In this document: in pieces, positions 37,625 through 51,100 of the stretch
Position numbering within the stretch: position 1 is the stretch's first letter
How the letters are laid out: each line of letters opens with the position of its first letter
Source of the DNA: Myxocyprinus asiaticus
Lineage: Eukaryota > Chordata > Actinopteri > Cypriniformes > Catostomidae
Assembly (NCBI RefSeq): GCF_019703515.2
Contig: NC_059393.1
Coordinates: 10,186,001 to 10,250,000, forward strand
Reading direction: 5' to 3'
Length of the DNA stretch: 64,000 nt
Notes under the pieces: generated by a model
Databases searched by the model: none
The model's input: the letters and a program-made list of their open reading frames with translations, nothing else
What the model was told of the DNA's origin: nothing
Made by a program: the position numbers and the translations under genes

Positions 37625-40600
37625 GTGTGTAATATTAATAATAAGGATAAAAAGTATTAATAAATAGTAAAATTTGTTTAACTTCATTGAAAAAATCTTT
37701 AAAATAACTTTTTGGCACATACAAGTTAATAAAAAAATACTTCATATGAATAAAAATGTAAAGTAGTGAAAAGTAGTTTATCTACTACAAATAACTTTTT
37801 GGCACATACAAGTTAAAATAAAAAATAGAAAATACAACTTTTTAATAAAAAGTTTTAAAAGTGGTTAAAAGTACTTTAACTACTCATAAAAAGTAGTTAT
37901 AATAAATTAGCCTTAAAATAGCTTTTTGGCACATTACAATTTAGAATTTTACTTTTGCTTAAATTAAACTTGTATGTACTGCAAGTCTTCTTATTTTAAG
38001 GAAGTCCTCAATGTATTGCAGAACTGTTTTATTATATTGTGTTTCAGGACTATTTTATTATTAATCTAATATGTTGTCCTGCTTAGTGAGTGTTTTCTAA
38101 GACCATTAAGGAGTTAATGATCATTAGAAGGTTTCATTATTATCACCTTGCATCCCTTCAGTACCCTGCATACATTTGCATCTGGGCCTGCATGTTAGAT
38201 ACTTAGATGTGCATGTCTTCACATGTCAGAGGTTCTGATCCAATAGGAAAACAATGTTGTTTAACCAGCTGCAATGTGTTGCTGGCTTTATTGTTTTTGG
38301 TGAGAAAAACCTTCATTGCTTTTTAAAAGCTGCTTGGTTTGCACTGTTTGCTTGTTCACAAGCTCTCTTTTAATAGTGTCTAAATAAAGGTTAAAAAGCA
38401 AAAAGTTCTGGTGATGTTCACTTGGTGCAGTATTTAGTCAAGGCTTAATGGAGCAGGGTTTAACATGACAAAGGGCAGACAGTGTCGGAATATCTATGGG
38501 AATTTCAGAGTTTGACTTCCCTCATAACCGGGTCCATTTCTGAAAACGCAAGAGAAACCAGGGAGATGTGAAACCATTCGGGGAATGTTCTTCAACAGAT
38601 TAATTTAATGCACATATTCAGGACTACATTCAAGAGGTGTCTGGAGTGACCTGGTGTGATTATGGGATTCTGCTGTATTTAATATTGAGGACTCTCAGCT
38701 TTAAAAAAAAAAAAAAAAAGCTCCTTATGAAAAATTTGGCAAGTGAAAAGGCAGAACGGTCCCCGTGTGAATGTACAAGGGCCACTAGAATGCCACCCTA
38801 ATCTCTTTTTAATGATCAGCGTTTGTTAATGGATGCAGGTGGTTAGACACTTTCTAAACAAAGTGTTTAAAATGAGGAACAGAGTTTGTTTTTAGAGGGA
38901 CTGTGCTGTTTGATTGCATTTGAATCTAAACTATTAATCTGAATTATCGATTGTATTTGTCCGAAATGCTCTAAAATGTGATTTCATTGTGTGTTTATAA
39001 CACATTGTTTTTTTAAATGGTCAGATAACCTAAAAAATGTGCTTTCTGTGGAATTAACTGGTTTTATTCAAGTGAAATATATGATTTATTATGACTGAAT
39101 CAACCTGACTACATTATAGTGATTTTGTTATGGCCTAATATGGTTCAAATAGCACTGGAACTAACCCTATTACACCAAAAATTTTCCAGGGCCATATTAG
39201 GTAGAAAAAGCTCTTTAAGGTAGGCAACAAATGCATATTTTCATTTTTATGGAGTACAAGGCACAATTTTTTACTATTTTGTTAAATCTGACTTTTAAAA
39301 AAATGTGATTGTGATTTAAAGTAAGTTAAAATATCTCAATAGAAGTAGCACTGTTGGGTGATGTGCTGAGGCACAATTCATAATTTTACATAGGAAACAA
39401 ATTTGTGCATGAGATTATTATTATTATTTAATTTTATAACGAGAATTTGTTCTCTTTTAAATATTAGCACTATTGAATACAATTTGAGCTATATTTCTAG
39501 AAAGGAAATATGATAACACCATGACACATGACACATCACTGCAAGAACATATATCAAATACATTGTAAAATACTGTGACGTCCAGTTGTTACCTTGAGGA
39601 GCTATTTCTACCTCTAACACTTAAAATGAGTTTTGTTGGTGTAACCTAATGTATTCATGTTGACTCAGTCATAGTAAATAATATTTCTGACATTAAAAAA
39701 AAAAAACTGTTAATTTACACGTTACAAGCTAAGCACATTTTTTAGGTCAATGTTTCTTTTCAGCATACATTAATTATGTTAAAAGTTCTAACAATGGTAC
39801 AAATTATAATAACTTGGATGCTGTTTTAAAGATACAGTACATGTCTATAATTCCATTATTTATTTAATATGAAATGCATTTTTCATACTTCCTTTATATT
39901 GACTCCTTGTTTTCTGTTCTGATTGCATTACAGCAAAGCCCATCAGTCTGGTGGAGAGATGTTGGTGTCGGTCCACGCTCAACACCGTCCCACAGAGGAG
40001 CATCCGTGAGATCAAGTTCCTCCACACACCCAGCTGCCCATTCCAAGTCATGTGAGTCAACTTTCCAGAGCCGTCTCAACATAGTAGTGACAACTCAGCT
40101 AATATTTCATAGGAGATGGCGAAATCATAAGATATCGTACGACTTGGCTCATACCAACAGTTAAGACTTTTATAGATCTTATTCACTGCAGCGCCATCTT
40201 TTATTTTTTTTCTCCCCTTTTCTCCCCAATTTGGAATGCCCAATTCCCAATGCGCTCTAAGTCCTCATGGTTGTGTAGTGACTCACCTCAATCCAGGTGG
40301 CGGATGACGAATCTCAGTTGCCTCCGTGTCTGAGACGTCAATCTGCGCATCTTATCACGTGGCTTGTTGAGCGCGTCACCGCAGAGACGTAGCACGTGTG
40401 GAGGCTTCACGCTATTCTCCGCGGCATCCACGCACAACTCACCACGTGCCACACCTTGAGCAAGACCACATTATAGTGACCACGAGGAGGTTAACCCAAC
40501 GTGACTACCCACCTTAGCAACCGGGCCAATTTGGTTGCTTAGGAGACCTGGCTGGAGTCACTCGGCATGCCCCTGCCATCTTTTATGTTAAACGGGAATG

Positions 40601-41036
40601 ACAATGATGCTGTGAGGGATAGAAGTACAGTCTCTTCAATGGGCTGTATTGCACCGTTCCATGGACAAAACATTGACAAAATATCTTTAAAAGAACATTC
40701 AGTAGACAAAAAAGCTTTATACCATACGTGCCATTGAAGAGATGGTAAGTCTATCCGTCACAGCCTTGTTTTCATTCCCATTAAAAATTAAAGATGGCGC
40801 TACTGCAAATAAGGTCTATTTCCATAGACACCAACTAATCAACAAACAGAATCTCAAATGATAGAATACACGCATCAAGACTTTATGGTAAGGTTTAGGG
40901 TTTGGGTTAGGGGTTAAATTTCTGAAGTCTGACATAATTAAAATTGTAAGAACACTCATTCAAAACCCTGATTTTTTCTTTCTTCCGTGGTATACACATT
41001 TCCCTAACCCTTACTGGCTTTATAAAAAATAAAAAA

Positions 41037-41117
<81 letters not shown>

Positions 41118-42076
41118 TTTTTTTATCAACCTGACTGCACTAGGTTACACAAATGCAAGTAATTTCTGAAGGTCATGTCAGGAAGAAATAGTTCTACAAA
41201 TTAAAAATGGCACAGTTTCATTTTTTACAGTGTATGTTTCATTTGAAAGTGAATGTGAGAACAGTTTGATTGCTGTTGGAAAGTAGTGATGTGCTCTGTT
41301 CTTTAGGAAGTCAAACATACAATGAAAGAATATGAGAGAAATGTTGAGTGATTTGGTTCACGCAAAGCGATTTAATTTTCATGACACGATAATTGCTATG
41401 GGTCAAAATGATTACCTTTATGATTCGGGAGACTTAGTCTTTTTCTTTTTACCAGAATTTGGTATTACTTCGCTGGTCTGGAATGTGTTAAACCAAACCA
41501 TTTGTACCCCGTCAGGCAGCAAAAAACCAAAGTGCTGGAGGGGGATCAAGGTTACAGGGGTTACAGAGGTTAGCATGTAGCAAACAGTCATTTCGAGAAC
41601 AAACTTTGGCCAGAGGAAATCACCTTTAATCTGTCTCCTTCCACACATTTTATTTAGGAATCCTTTTGGATTCATTGGATTCATTGGGATAGATGAAAGA
41701 CAGGCAACTACCTCCCCCAACACACACTTCACTCATTTTGTTGTTAGCATTAGCTAGCTGTGAGGTAATTACTACCTGCTGGCTCGGTTCCAGACCACCG
41801 ACTAGCTAGCTCAAAAAAATCGTTTAGACTAGCAAGATTAACTCAAAGCCTAAAGCACAAACAAACAAACAACTAAAACAAACCCTTCAAATAGATTAAC
41901 TCTCAAAATAAACTCAATGGAGGACATCCCCCTGGAAAACAAACATGGATAGCATTACGGTTTCATTTAGTTTACTGATCGGGAAGTTGATTGTCAGGAT
42001 TCGTGTGTAGATTTGGGGTTAAGCAGATCTTTTATTTGGGCTGGCAGGCTCCATTTGTTCAAACAGATAGGGAGAG

Positions 42077-42131
<55 letters not shown>

Positions 42132-45100
42132 TGTGTGTGCGTGTGTGCGTGTGTGTGTGTGTGTGAGGTGTAAGAAATACGAATAGGAGCCATTTGAAAG
42201 GCAACGTGGGCCGCTAACTCTCAAACACAATCTTTTGGCACTGAGGTGTGAAGTCTGGGTGTCATTTGCGTGGTTTTCTCCATCTGTTGGTGAATAAAGG
42301 TTTGAGGGGATTTTCCTTGCTGTGCAAAGGCAAATATGGTCAGATATCAAACAAAAAGTTTTCTGTTTGAGAGGAATTCAGTCCTTTCACTTTCCATTTG
42401 TAATTAATTGAAAAGTCTAAGATTAGTATCCTGAAAAAGCTTAGTCTCCTGATAAATAGTCCTGTATTTGTTGAGGGAACAGATGTGTTTGGTTGATAAC
42501 TTTAAAGAAGCCATGGATACGGTTTATATGCTGTGTTATTTGGAATAAGCATTTTTAATTTTGATATTAAAATTTTGATATTACAACATGTCCTAACCAG
42601 GTGTGGCGTGATGAAGCAACAAAAGATAAAAGTTATTGATAGCGATAATAGTTGCGCATAGCTGCACAAGGAACCTCCAAGTCTCGGGTACTGGTCCTGG
42701 AGGAAACATGAAGTTAAAGCATTCTCATATAAAATGGTGAGCGCTATTCTGGAGTTGCATTTTCGCTCTAAAATTACATTTTTACTCCACTGACATTTAA
42801 GTTTAGGGTTTGGGTCAGGGTGTAGAGTTGATAAAATATGCATTCCTGTTGACTGTATTACATCTTTTACAACTAAAATTAAAACTAACTTTTGGCGCCA
42901 CCCTGTGGACATTTCAAACGGAAACAGGAGCTCATACGTGCCCATATGTTCGCTCATCAACATTTCCAGCTTTTATTCGATTTTGTTCGGTCGCTTTGAT
43001 TCTATTTCTTTTGCGTTGTGGTGGCTAGCAACAGAGAAATCTCATTGGTCCAAAATCCCTCTCCACATATTTGTATATTTACCATCAATTATGGTCCAAT
43101 TTGATGTGATTGTGTCGCTTCATACAGACTTTTGCTTCCAGTGTATACAGACAGTATGGTTAAGACACAGTGTGTCTGATGGTTTTATAATTGTGGTTCT
43201 AGAATATTCAGCTTTTACAGGAAATCAGGAAGTTCTTATTAGAAATTACTCCTCACCTTAAACGTAATTTAGACAGATTGCAGATTACTCAAATGTCAAA
43301 GTACTTAAATCTTCTAAACTTCAGAACTTTCCAGATAACACAACATTGTCCTGACTAACCCCCACTAATTCAATGCTGTTATCTGATAAAGTGCAGTGAC
43401 TCTTGCCAGTACTGTAGAATGGAAGGGGCTGAAATGTACTCCATGAAGGACAGCTGATATGATCTGATAAAACACACTGTAGATCCGCAGAGGGAGAGAG
43501 GTCGCCCTCTTTTTCTCTCTCCTCCGAAGCAAATGCTTTCTTCTCTCTCTCCCATTACCAGTGCTAAGCTGAAGAACAACAGAGAGGTCTGCATCAACCC
43601 CAAGACCAAATGGCTTCAGCAGTATCTAAAGAATGCCATTAACAAGTAAGAAGAAACTCTTTCTACACTATAATGCAGCAGCAATGGTTTTTTTTTCTGA
43701 GAACGATGGGATAAAATACGCAATGTTTCCATAGGCTTAAAAACTGCAAAAAAATTTATTTAAACAAATTTTATGGAACATAAACACATATAAAGAAGTG
43801 TTAATTCTTCACAATCTCATTAGTATATGTAAGAATTAATACGTAAAGTGAGCATTGATACGTACAATATCCACATATGGACAGCTTCTAAAAGGTAAAC
43901 ATTTCTATACAAAGTATGTACAACTTAAGAGAATAACAAATGTTTACGAATCCTCTGGTCATTTTCTAAAGACTGTTTAGAACTTGCCGCAACTTTTGTG
44001 GGAGTACCACCATTGGTGGCCAGGTTTATTTGTATGTCTCTAAAATTGATATATGGATGTTTCTTTAAATTTGGGTACTTTTAGCACTATATTTGTAGAA
44101 AGTAAAGTTTCATTAATACAAGTTTTTCACACACTCACTACTTTTTGTCTACTAGTAATGCCCAACAGTGTATACACATGCATCACAGGAGATTTATGTC
44201 ATTTTTGTGTTTTTTTTTTTTTTTTTTTTTTAAATCATAAATAATTCCCACCACAGTGTAATTTCAAAAAAATTTGGAAATGACAAATATAAATGTTTTA
44301 AAATAAAACAGCTGACTCCTTTGTCTTGCTAAGGCTCACTTCATAGTTAAAATTGTATTAATCCTAAATACACAGAAGTAAATAATATTTTCTCACTTAA
44401 TTACAGCTTGATTGGAAATGATGCCCAATAAAAACACTCTGTTAACAAGTGATATTTACTTTGAATTTTCTTTCTTTTCATTTTCATCTAAAGCATGCTC
44501 TTCACTGACACTTTTGTGGACATGGTTAACAAGTACACTAGCTTTTGAAAAAATAAAATTATATATATATATTTAGAGAGAGAGAGAGAGAGCGAGAGGA
44601 GTTAGTGTGTCTCTGTCAAGGCCTGGGTCTGTATATGATTAATGGTAGGATTCGAGGGGACTCTTTAGGTCAGTTCACATACTGCTCAGCTCTTGGGGCT
44701 AGTGTAGTTGACAATGCCATTTCAGACATGGACCCCTCCTACATATGTGCATTCACTGACAGACCACAGTCTTCCTTATCAGACCACTGTCAAATTAATG
44801 TGTTGAAATTTGGTTTGATAAAGAATGTAAAATTAAAGCTGTCAAACCAAAAGCACAGAGAGCCACACAAAGCTGAAACCAGACAAAATTATTGTGAAGC
44901 ACTCAAGGATTATAAAAATACAATACACCACAAAAAACAACAACATCTAAACCATACTCTTAATGAAATTCAAGACTCAATTAATAATAATCAGTTCTGG
45001 GTAAAATGGAACAGTCTAAATAAATAACACAGCCAGGACATAGCCATACAAAACTGAGAATTACGGATAGGCTATTAAAAACGAATTCAAAGAAATTTCT

Positions 45101-48100
45101 CCAGAAAATCTCACACCTGACCAGAAAAACATGGAAAATAATCTGTCAATTGGAATCTACAATAAAAAAGAACCAAAACCCTTTAGACTATCAGATTAGC
45201 AGAGAAAAATTGACAAATGCATTTAAGAAATTAAAACCCAGAAAGGCATGTGGTTTAGACAACATTAGAACAGAAATGCTGAAGCACAGCCCTGCAGTAA
45301 TGCAGGAGGCCTTGTTAAAACTGTCCAATCTGGTTCTGCAAACTGGCTACTTTCCTGATACCTGGAGTATGGGCTTAATACACCCATTATATAAGAGTGG
45401 AGACAAATTGACTCCAATAACTACCGAGGCATTTGTGTGAACAGTAATCTGGGGAAGATTTTCTGTTGTATCCTGAATGCCCGGATACAGGCCTTCCTTA
45501 CAATGCGCAATGTCTTGAGTAAGAGTCAGATTGAATTCCTACCAAACCACCGCACCACCGACCACATTCACACGTTACACACCTTACACACGTTAGTCAA
45601 CCAGCACGTTCATCAAAAAAGCAAAGGCAAAATTTATGCATGTTTTGTTGATTTAAAAAAAGCATTTGATTCCATTTGGCATGATGGTCTATATTATCCG
45701 GCAATCCGGCATTGGGGGTAAAATGTACGACACAATCAAATCTATGTATTCGGACAACAAGTGCGGAGTTAAAATTGGCAATAAAAGAACAGAATTCTTC
45801 ACTCAAGGGCATGGAGTGAGACAGGGCTGCAGTTTGAGTCCAACTCTGTTCAACTTTTACATTAATAAGTTATCAGTGCTACTGGAAGAATCTGCAACAC
45901 CCGGTCTTACTCCAAATAATTCTGAAGTTAAATTTCTTCTCTATGCAGCTGATCTGGTGCTGCTGTCAGCTACTGCACAAGGGCTACAGCAGCACCTGGA
46001 CCTGCTGGAGAACTACTGTCAGAACTGGGCTCTGACAATCAATTTGAAAAAAAAAAAAAAAAGAAAAGAAAAAAAAAGCCAGGTTACAGGAAAGCAGCTA
46101 CACATTCACTCTGGGAAACACTGCAACAAAACACACCCTACACTACAACTACCTCGGTCTAAAAATCAGTGCTTCAGGGGGTTTTGGTCTGGCAGTGAAT
46201 GCACTAAAAGAGAAAGCTAAAAGAGCATTCTGTGCTATTAACAACAGACATTCCTATAACAATTTGGTGTAAAATCTTTGATAGCATTATTATGCCTATT
46301 GCTCTGTACGTTTGTGAGGTTTGGGGTCCACTCTGCCTGGCAGATTACTCTAAATGGTACAAACACCCCATAGAATCCCCGCATGCAGAATTGTGTAGAA
46401 ACATTCTAAGAGTTCAGAGAAGAACACCTAATAATGTATGCCGGGCCAAACTAGGCAGATACCCCCTAATTATACATATTGAAAAACGATCCCTCATATT
46501 CTGGACACACCTAAATTCAAGTTCCCCTAACACACTGCAACATGAAGCCCTTAAAACCCAAGAGTTGAAGCCTAAAACCAGTCCCCTTTGTCAGCTGGCT
46601 CTGAAACTCACCAACCCACTAACAACTATCAAACACCAGTTTCAGACCAGCACTGCTGAACAAAACCAAATCAGAATAAATCAAATCATAAACATTCATA
46701 TTTGGACCATTGGGGAAATGAAAGTAAAAACCAAAACAAACTGGAATGTTATCGGGCCCTTAAAGTATAATCTGGCAGAATGTCTCTACGCTGTAGGAGA
46801 TACAAAACAGAGATGGATCCTCACCAAATACAGGCTCAGTGATCACAGGCTGGCCATAGAAAAAGGCAGACACATACAAACTTGGCTTCTTAAGGAAGAA
46901 CAAGTCTGTGCTCACTGTGACACTGGTGAGGTCGAGACAGAGACACACTTTCTCCTTCACTGTGAGAAATTTACAGAGGTGGGAGAGAAATACTTTGACA
47001 AACTCTCAAACCTCATGCCACAGTTTTCCAGTTCAGCAGAAACAGATCAAATGTAGGTGCTACTGGGGGAGGACATTCATGCATCAGTTGCAGCAAAATT
47101 CATTTTTGAGCTGCACACCCTCAGAAACCAATCACTGTTTTAATGTACAGTCACAGTATTTTTGTTATGTTCATAATGTCTTGTTAAATGCTTATTTTAT
47201 TTTATAGTGTATATTGTTATTAGAGTTTTTTATTTTAACTCATTACCTGGCACCTTATTTTATTTCTATTTTTATTTCTATTTGTTACTGTTTTGTTATT
47301 ATTTTTTGTCTTGTCATTTTCTGTTTTGTGTATTAATGTTTTGGCAATATTGTATTTAAACACAATCATGCTAATAAAGTACTTGTACAGGCTAAAACAA
47401 TAAAATCAATCCATAAAAGGCTTTTGAAAAGGAACAAAAATAAATAATGAAGGCCTGGTAATACAAGTTAAGTTTCTGTTGAAACTTGTGTATTATTTGA
47501 GCTGTAACATTGTTTAAACATTGTCATTTTAGGGTTTTAGGGTTTGTTGAAATTACATCGTCATGGCAATGAAGTTGTAAAATTGTGTCATGATCCGGTG
47601 GGTCTGCCTGTCTTTTCTTGTGTGTCTGCGTGAGGTTGTTTCCCTCGTGTGTTTTCCTTCTGCCGCGTGAACGGCGCGACTGACATTTCTGTGGGAACGC
47701 TATTTCACGCCGTTCACGAGCTGATTATCGCCACCTGCAGCTTGTTAACTCTGTCTATTTATACCATCTCGTTTCTCGTGTCTAGTGCCAGATTGTTTGT
47801 TTGTGTAGCATCTCAGTCTCGCCAGTCAGTTGGTCTTGTCCTGGTTTGCTCTTTGTTTGTCCTCTGCCAGTTTGTTCCAGTTTGCTGCTATCAGTTGGAT
47901 TATCGCTCTGATAATGGTCTTGTTGGAATACTTACCCTGTCATCGGTATCATCTATTCTCCACCTGGGTGTCCCAAGTTGGTCATCACTGTCTTCATTCT
48001 CACCTCTGCCACATGTCTCCAGTCACCTGCAATCTGAGCTGGAACTCTTCACTGTTTACATTTTTCTATTGTGTTTTCAATAAACTGTTATTTGTTTCTC

Positions 48101-51100
48101 TGCATCCCTGGGTCCTCCACTCATTTCGTGACAGAACAATCTGGCCTAGAATGAACCCAGCAGAGGACACCTCTCTCCATACCGCCATCGACCAGCAGGG
48201 GCCATCCCTTGTTCGTCAGCAGGACCAGCTCAACACAGCTAGTCATGCCATTGAAGAGATGGCAGGGAGGATCAACATCTACAGATCTCTCCCAGCACCG
48301 GTCCCACCCCCACTGTCACCACCGCTCCTCCCACTACTGTCTCTTCCATCATCTGATGGAAGAGACAGTAGTGGGAGGAGCGGCGGCGACAGCCCCGGCT
48401 GAATCTGCCAGCACCATACTCCGGTGAGCCCAAAACTTGCTCTCCAAACATCGTCTTTTCCCACTGAGAACACCAAGGTTGCTTATGTACTTACACTTCT
48501 CTCCGGCCAGGCTCGTGAGTGGGAAATGGTGGTTTGGGATAATGGACATTGGTGCTGCTCATCCTTCCGCACCTTTTCAGATGAACTGTGTAAGGTGTTC
48601 GACCATGCTGCCACGGGCACGGAGGCAGTGAGAGTACTTTCGAAACTTTGTCAAGGCGACAGGTCAGTGTCGCACTACTCTATTGAATTTTCGCACTCTC
48701 GCTGCATTGTACGGATGGAACGAGCAGGTACAGTGAGACCAGTTCCTGAATGGGCTTTCTGACTGGGTTAAAGACAAGATTTATGCTCTGGACCTCCTAA
48801 ATGCCTCAATAATCTAGTTAATTTGGCCATCAGGGTAGATAACCGCCTTGCCGTTTGACAAAGATATCGCAGAGCTGCTACATCTAGGGAGGTTCCTGTC
48901 TCATCTGCCTGTCTTCCATCATCGGCCAGTCCATCAGAACCCATGTCGGAGGAGGAACCCATGCAGGTTGGGAGAGCTTGGCTATCCTCCAAGGAATGCT
49001 ACAGACGTCAAGTCAATGGTTTGTGCCTATACTGCCGACAACCGGGTCACACTGCTGCTTTCTGTCCAGTAAAAGACACAGCTCACCAGTAGACAAGGGG
49101 TTACTGGTGAGCATTACCCCTCTGAATAAATCCCCCGGAAGCAAGGCAATCCTCCCGGCCAGGTTGCAGGGTAATTTTCTGGACTCTGAACTGGTTACTA
49201 AATGGTCAATTCCACTATAACCGCTCAAGGATCCCATCTCTGCCAGAACTCTCAGAGGCACACCGCTCACCATGGTTACACATGCTATGGCACCCCTCAC
49301 TCTTACCATCTCTGGGAACCATGCTGAAGAGATATGTTTTTTGGTCATCCAGTCACCCTCATATCCAGTGGTCTTGGGACAACAGTGGCTGGTAACTCAC
49401 AACCCTCATTTAAACTGGGCTGATATTTCTGTGCTGTCTCAATGTGTTGTCTCTGCTCTCTCCCCAGTTTCATCTTGTTCTGTGTCTCAGGAGGAGTCAG
49501 CAGATCTCACTGGGGTACCCGAGGTCTACCGCGATCTGAGAGCGGTGTTCAGATAGTCCCGAGCTGCTTCTCTACCTCTTCACCGTCCGTACGACTGTGC
49601 GATTGATCTGCTGCCTGGCACTTCTCCGCTTCGAGGTCGTCTCTATTCACTCTCTGCTCCGGAGAGGGAGGCCATAGAGAATTACATCGACGATTCTTTG
49701 GCAGAAGGTATAATTCGTCCCTCTTCCTCTCCGGCCGGGGAGGGGTTTTTCTTCATTGGTAAGAAGGGTGGCTCCTTAAGACCCTGCATAGATTAGCGGG
49801 GGCTGAACAACATTACGGTGAAGAATCATTATCCTTTACCATTGATGTCGTCGACCTTCGAACGCATGCAGGGGGCCACCGTCATCACGAAGTTAGACTT
49901 ATGCAATGCTTACCACTTGGTCCGGATAAGAGAGGGGGATAAATGGAAGACGGCCTTTAATACGCCCACTGGGCACTTTGAATATCTCGTTATGCCTTTC
50001 AGCCTTTCCAATGCCCCGTCCGTCTTCCAAGCACTCATCAATAATGTGCTCCGGGACCTGGTCAATCAGTTCATTTTTGTTTACCTTGACGACATTTTGA
50101 TTTTTTCCTCATAATCTCAATGACCATGTTCAGCACATCAGGCAAGTGATTCTGTGACTGCTGGAGAATCATTTGTTTGTCAAGGCAGAGAAGTGTGAGT
50201 TTCACGAAGAGTCGGTTTCATTCCTTGGGTTCATCCTCTTGAATGGATCCCGCCAAAGTTAAAGCTGATGTCAACTGGCCAACTCCAGATTCTCGCAAGG
50301 CGGTCCAGCGGTTTCTGGGGTTTTCCAATTTCTACCAGTGGTTCATTTGGAACTTCAGTCAAGTTGCTGCACCGAGTTTAACCTCCACCAAGACTCGTTT
50401 CGTTTGGTCTCTGCAGGCTCAGTCTGTGTTTCAAAAATTGCTTCATTTCAGCTCCCATTCTGATTTATCCTGATCCTTCTCGCCAGTTTGTGGTGGAGGT
50501 TGACTCATCAGAGTTCAGAGTTGGGGCTATTTTGTCTCAGAAGTCTCCATCGGACAAAAGGCTGCCTCCTAGCACATTCTTTTCTCATCTCTTGACTCCA
50601 GCAGAACAGAATTACGATATCAGCAACAGAGAGTTGCTGGCTGTCTGGTTGGCCTTGGGCAGTGACATCACTGGTTGGAGGGGACGGGGGTTGCTTTTTT
50701 GGTCTGGACCAATCACAAGAACTTAGAATACATTCGTACCGCCAAATGCCTAAATTCTCGACAAGCACGTTGGGCACTTGTTTTTGGCAGATTTGATTTT
50801 TCCATCTTGTATCACCCCGGTTCTAAGAACAGAAAGTCCGACACGTTGTCCCGCTCTTTTGAAACCGAGAACATCTTGACTTCTTCTTGAACTAATGTGG
50901 TGGTAGCAGCAATGTCTTGGAAGTCTAAAGTCCACTCAGCCTTACGTAATGTTCCTATTCCCGTGGAGTATCCAGCAAATCTGTTATTTGTTCTTGAATC
51001 GGTCCGGACCAAAGTCCTCCAGTGGGGTCATTGTCTAATCTCACCCAGGGGCTGCTCGCACTCAAGCGTTAGTTAAGCAGCGGTTCTAGCTGCCCACACT

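Larger units (their letters stand above)
40052..43561 (+). other. cxcl12 intron 2
   Basis: About 3.5 kb. Contains an inverted SINE (40205-40574), an (AT)n-T(n) tract (41039-41124), a (GT)n tract (42079-42168) and a family A repeat (about 42650-42990), listed separately. The rest shows no gene. The acceptor is 'cccattaccag', preceded by a CT-rich tract. Confidence 0.85.

Noticed and set aside
41991..42350. Open frames of 60-118 codons over the GT tract
   Set aside because: Dinucleotide repeats are open in several frames; the products are poly-VC or poly-TH.
44560..47410. Target-site duplication for the LINE (aataaaat near both ends)
   Set aside because: The short AT-rich match could be chance, and the exact LINE ends are not certain.
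47649..48083. Two long plus-strand open frames in 47649-48150
   Set aside because: They are within the 5' LTR. The equivalent frame recurs in the 3' LTR at 51861-52151. Only the part from 48151 on is gag.
48279..48549. Minus-strand frames opposite gag
   Set aside because: Mirror images created by the 30-bp hairpin; no independent domain.
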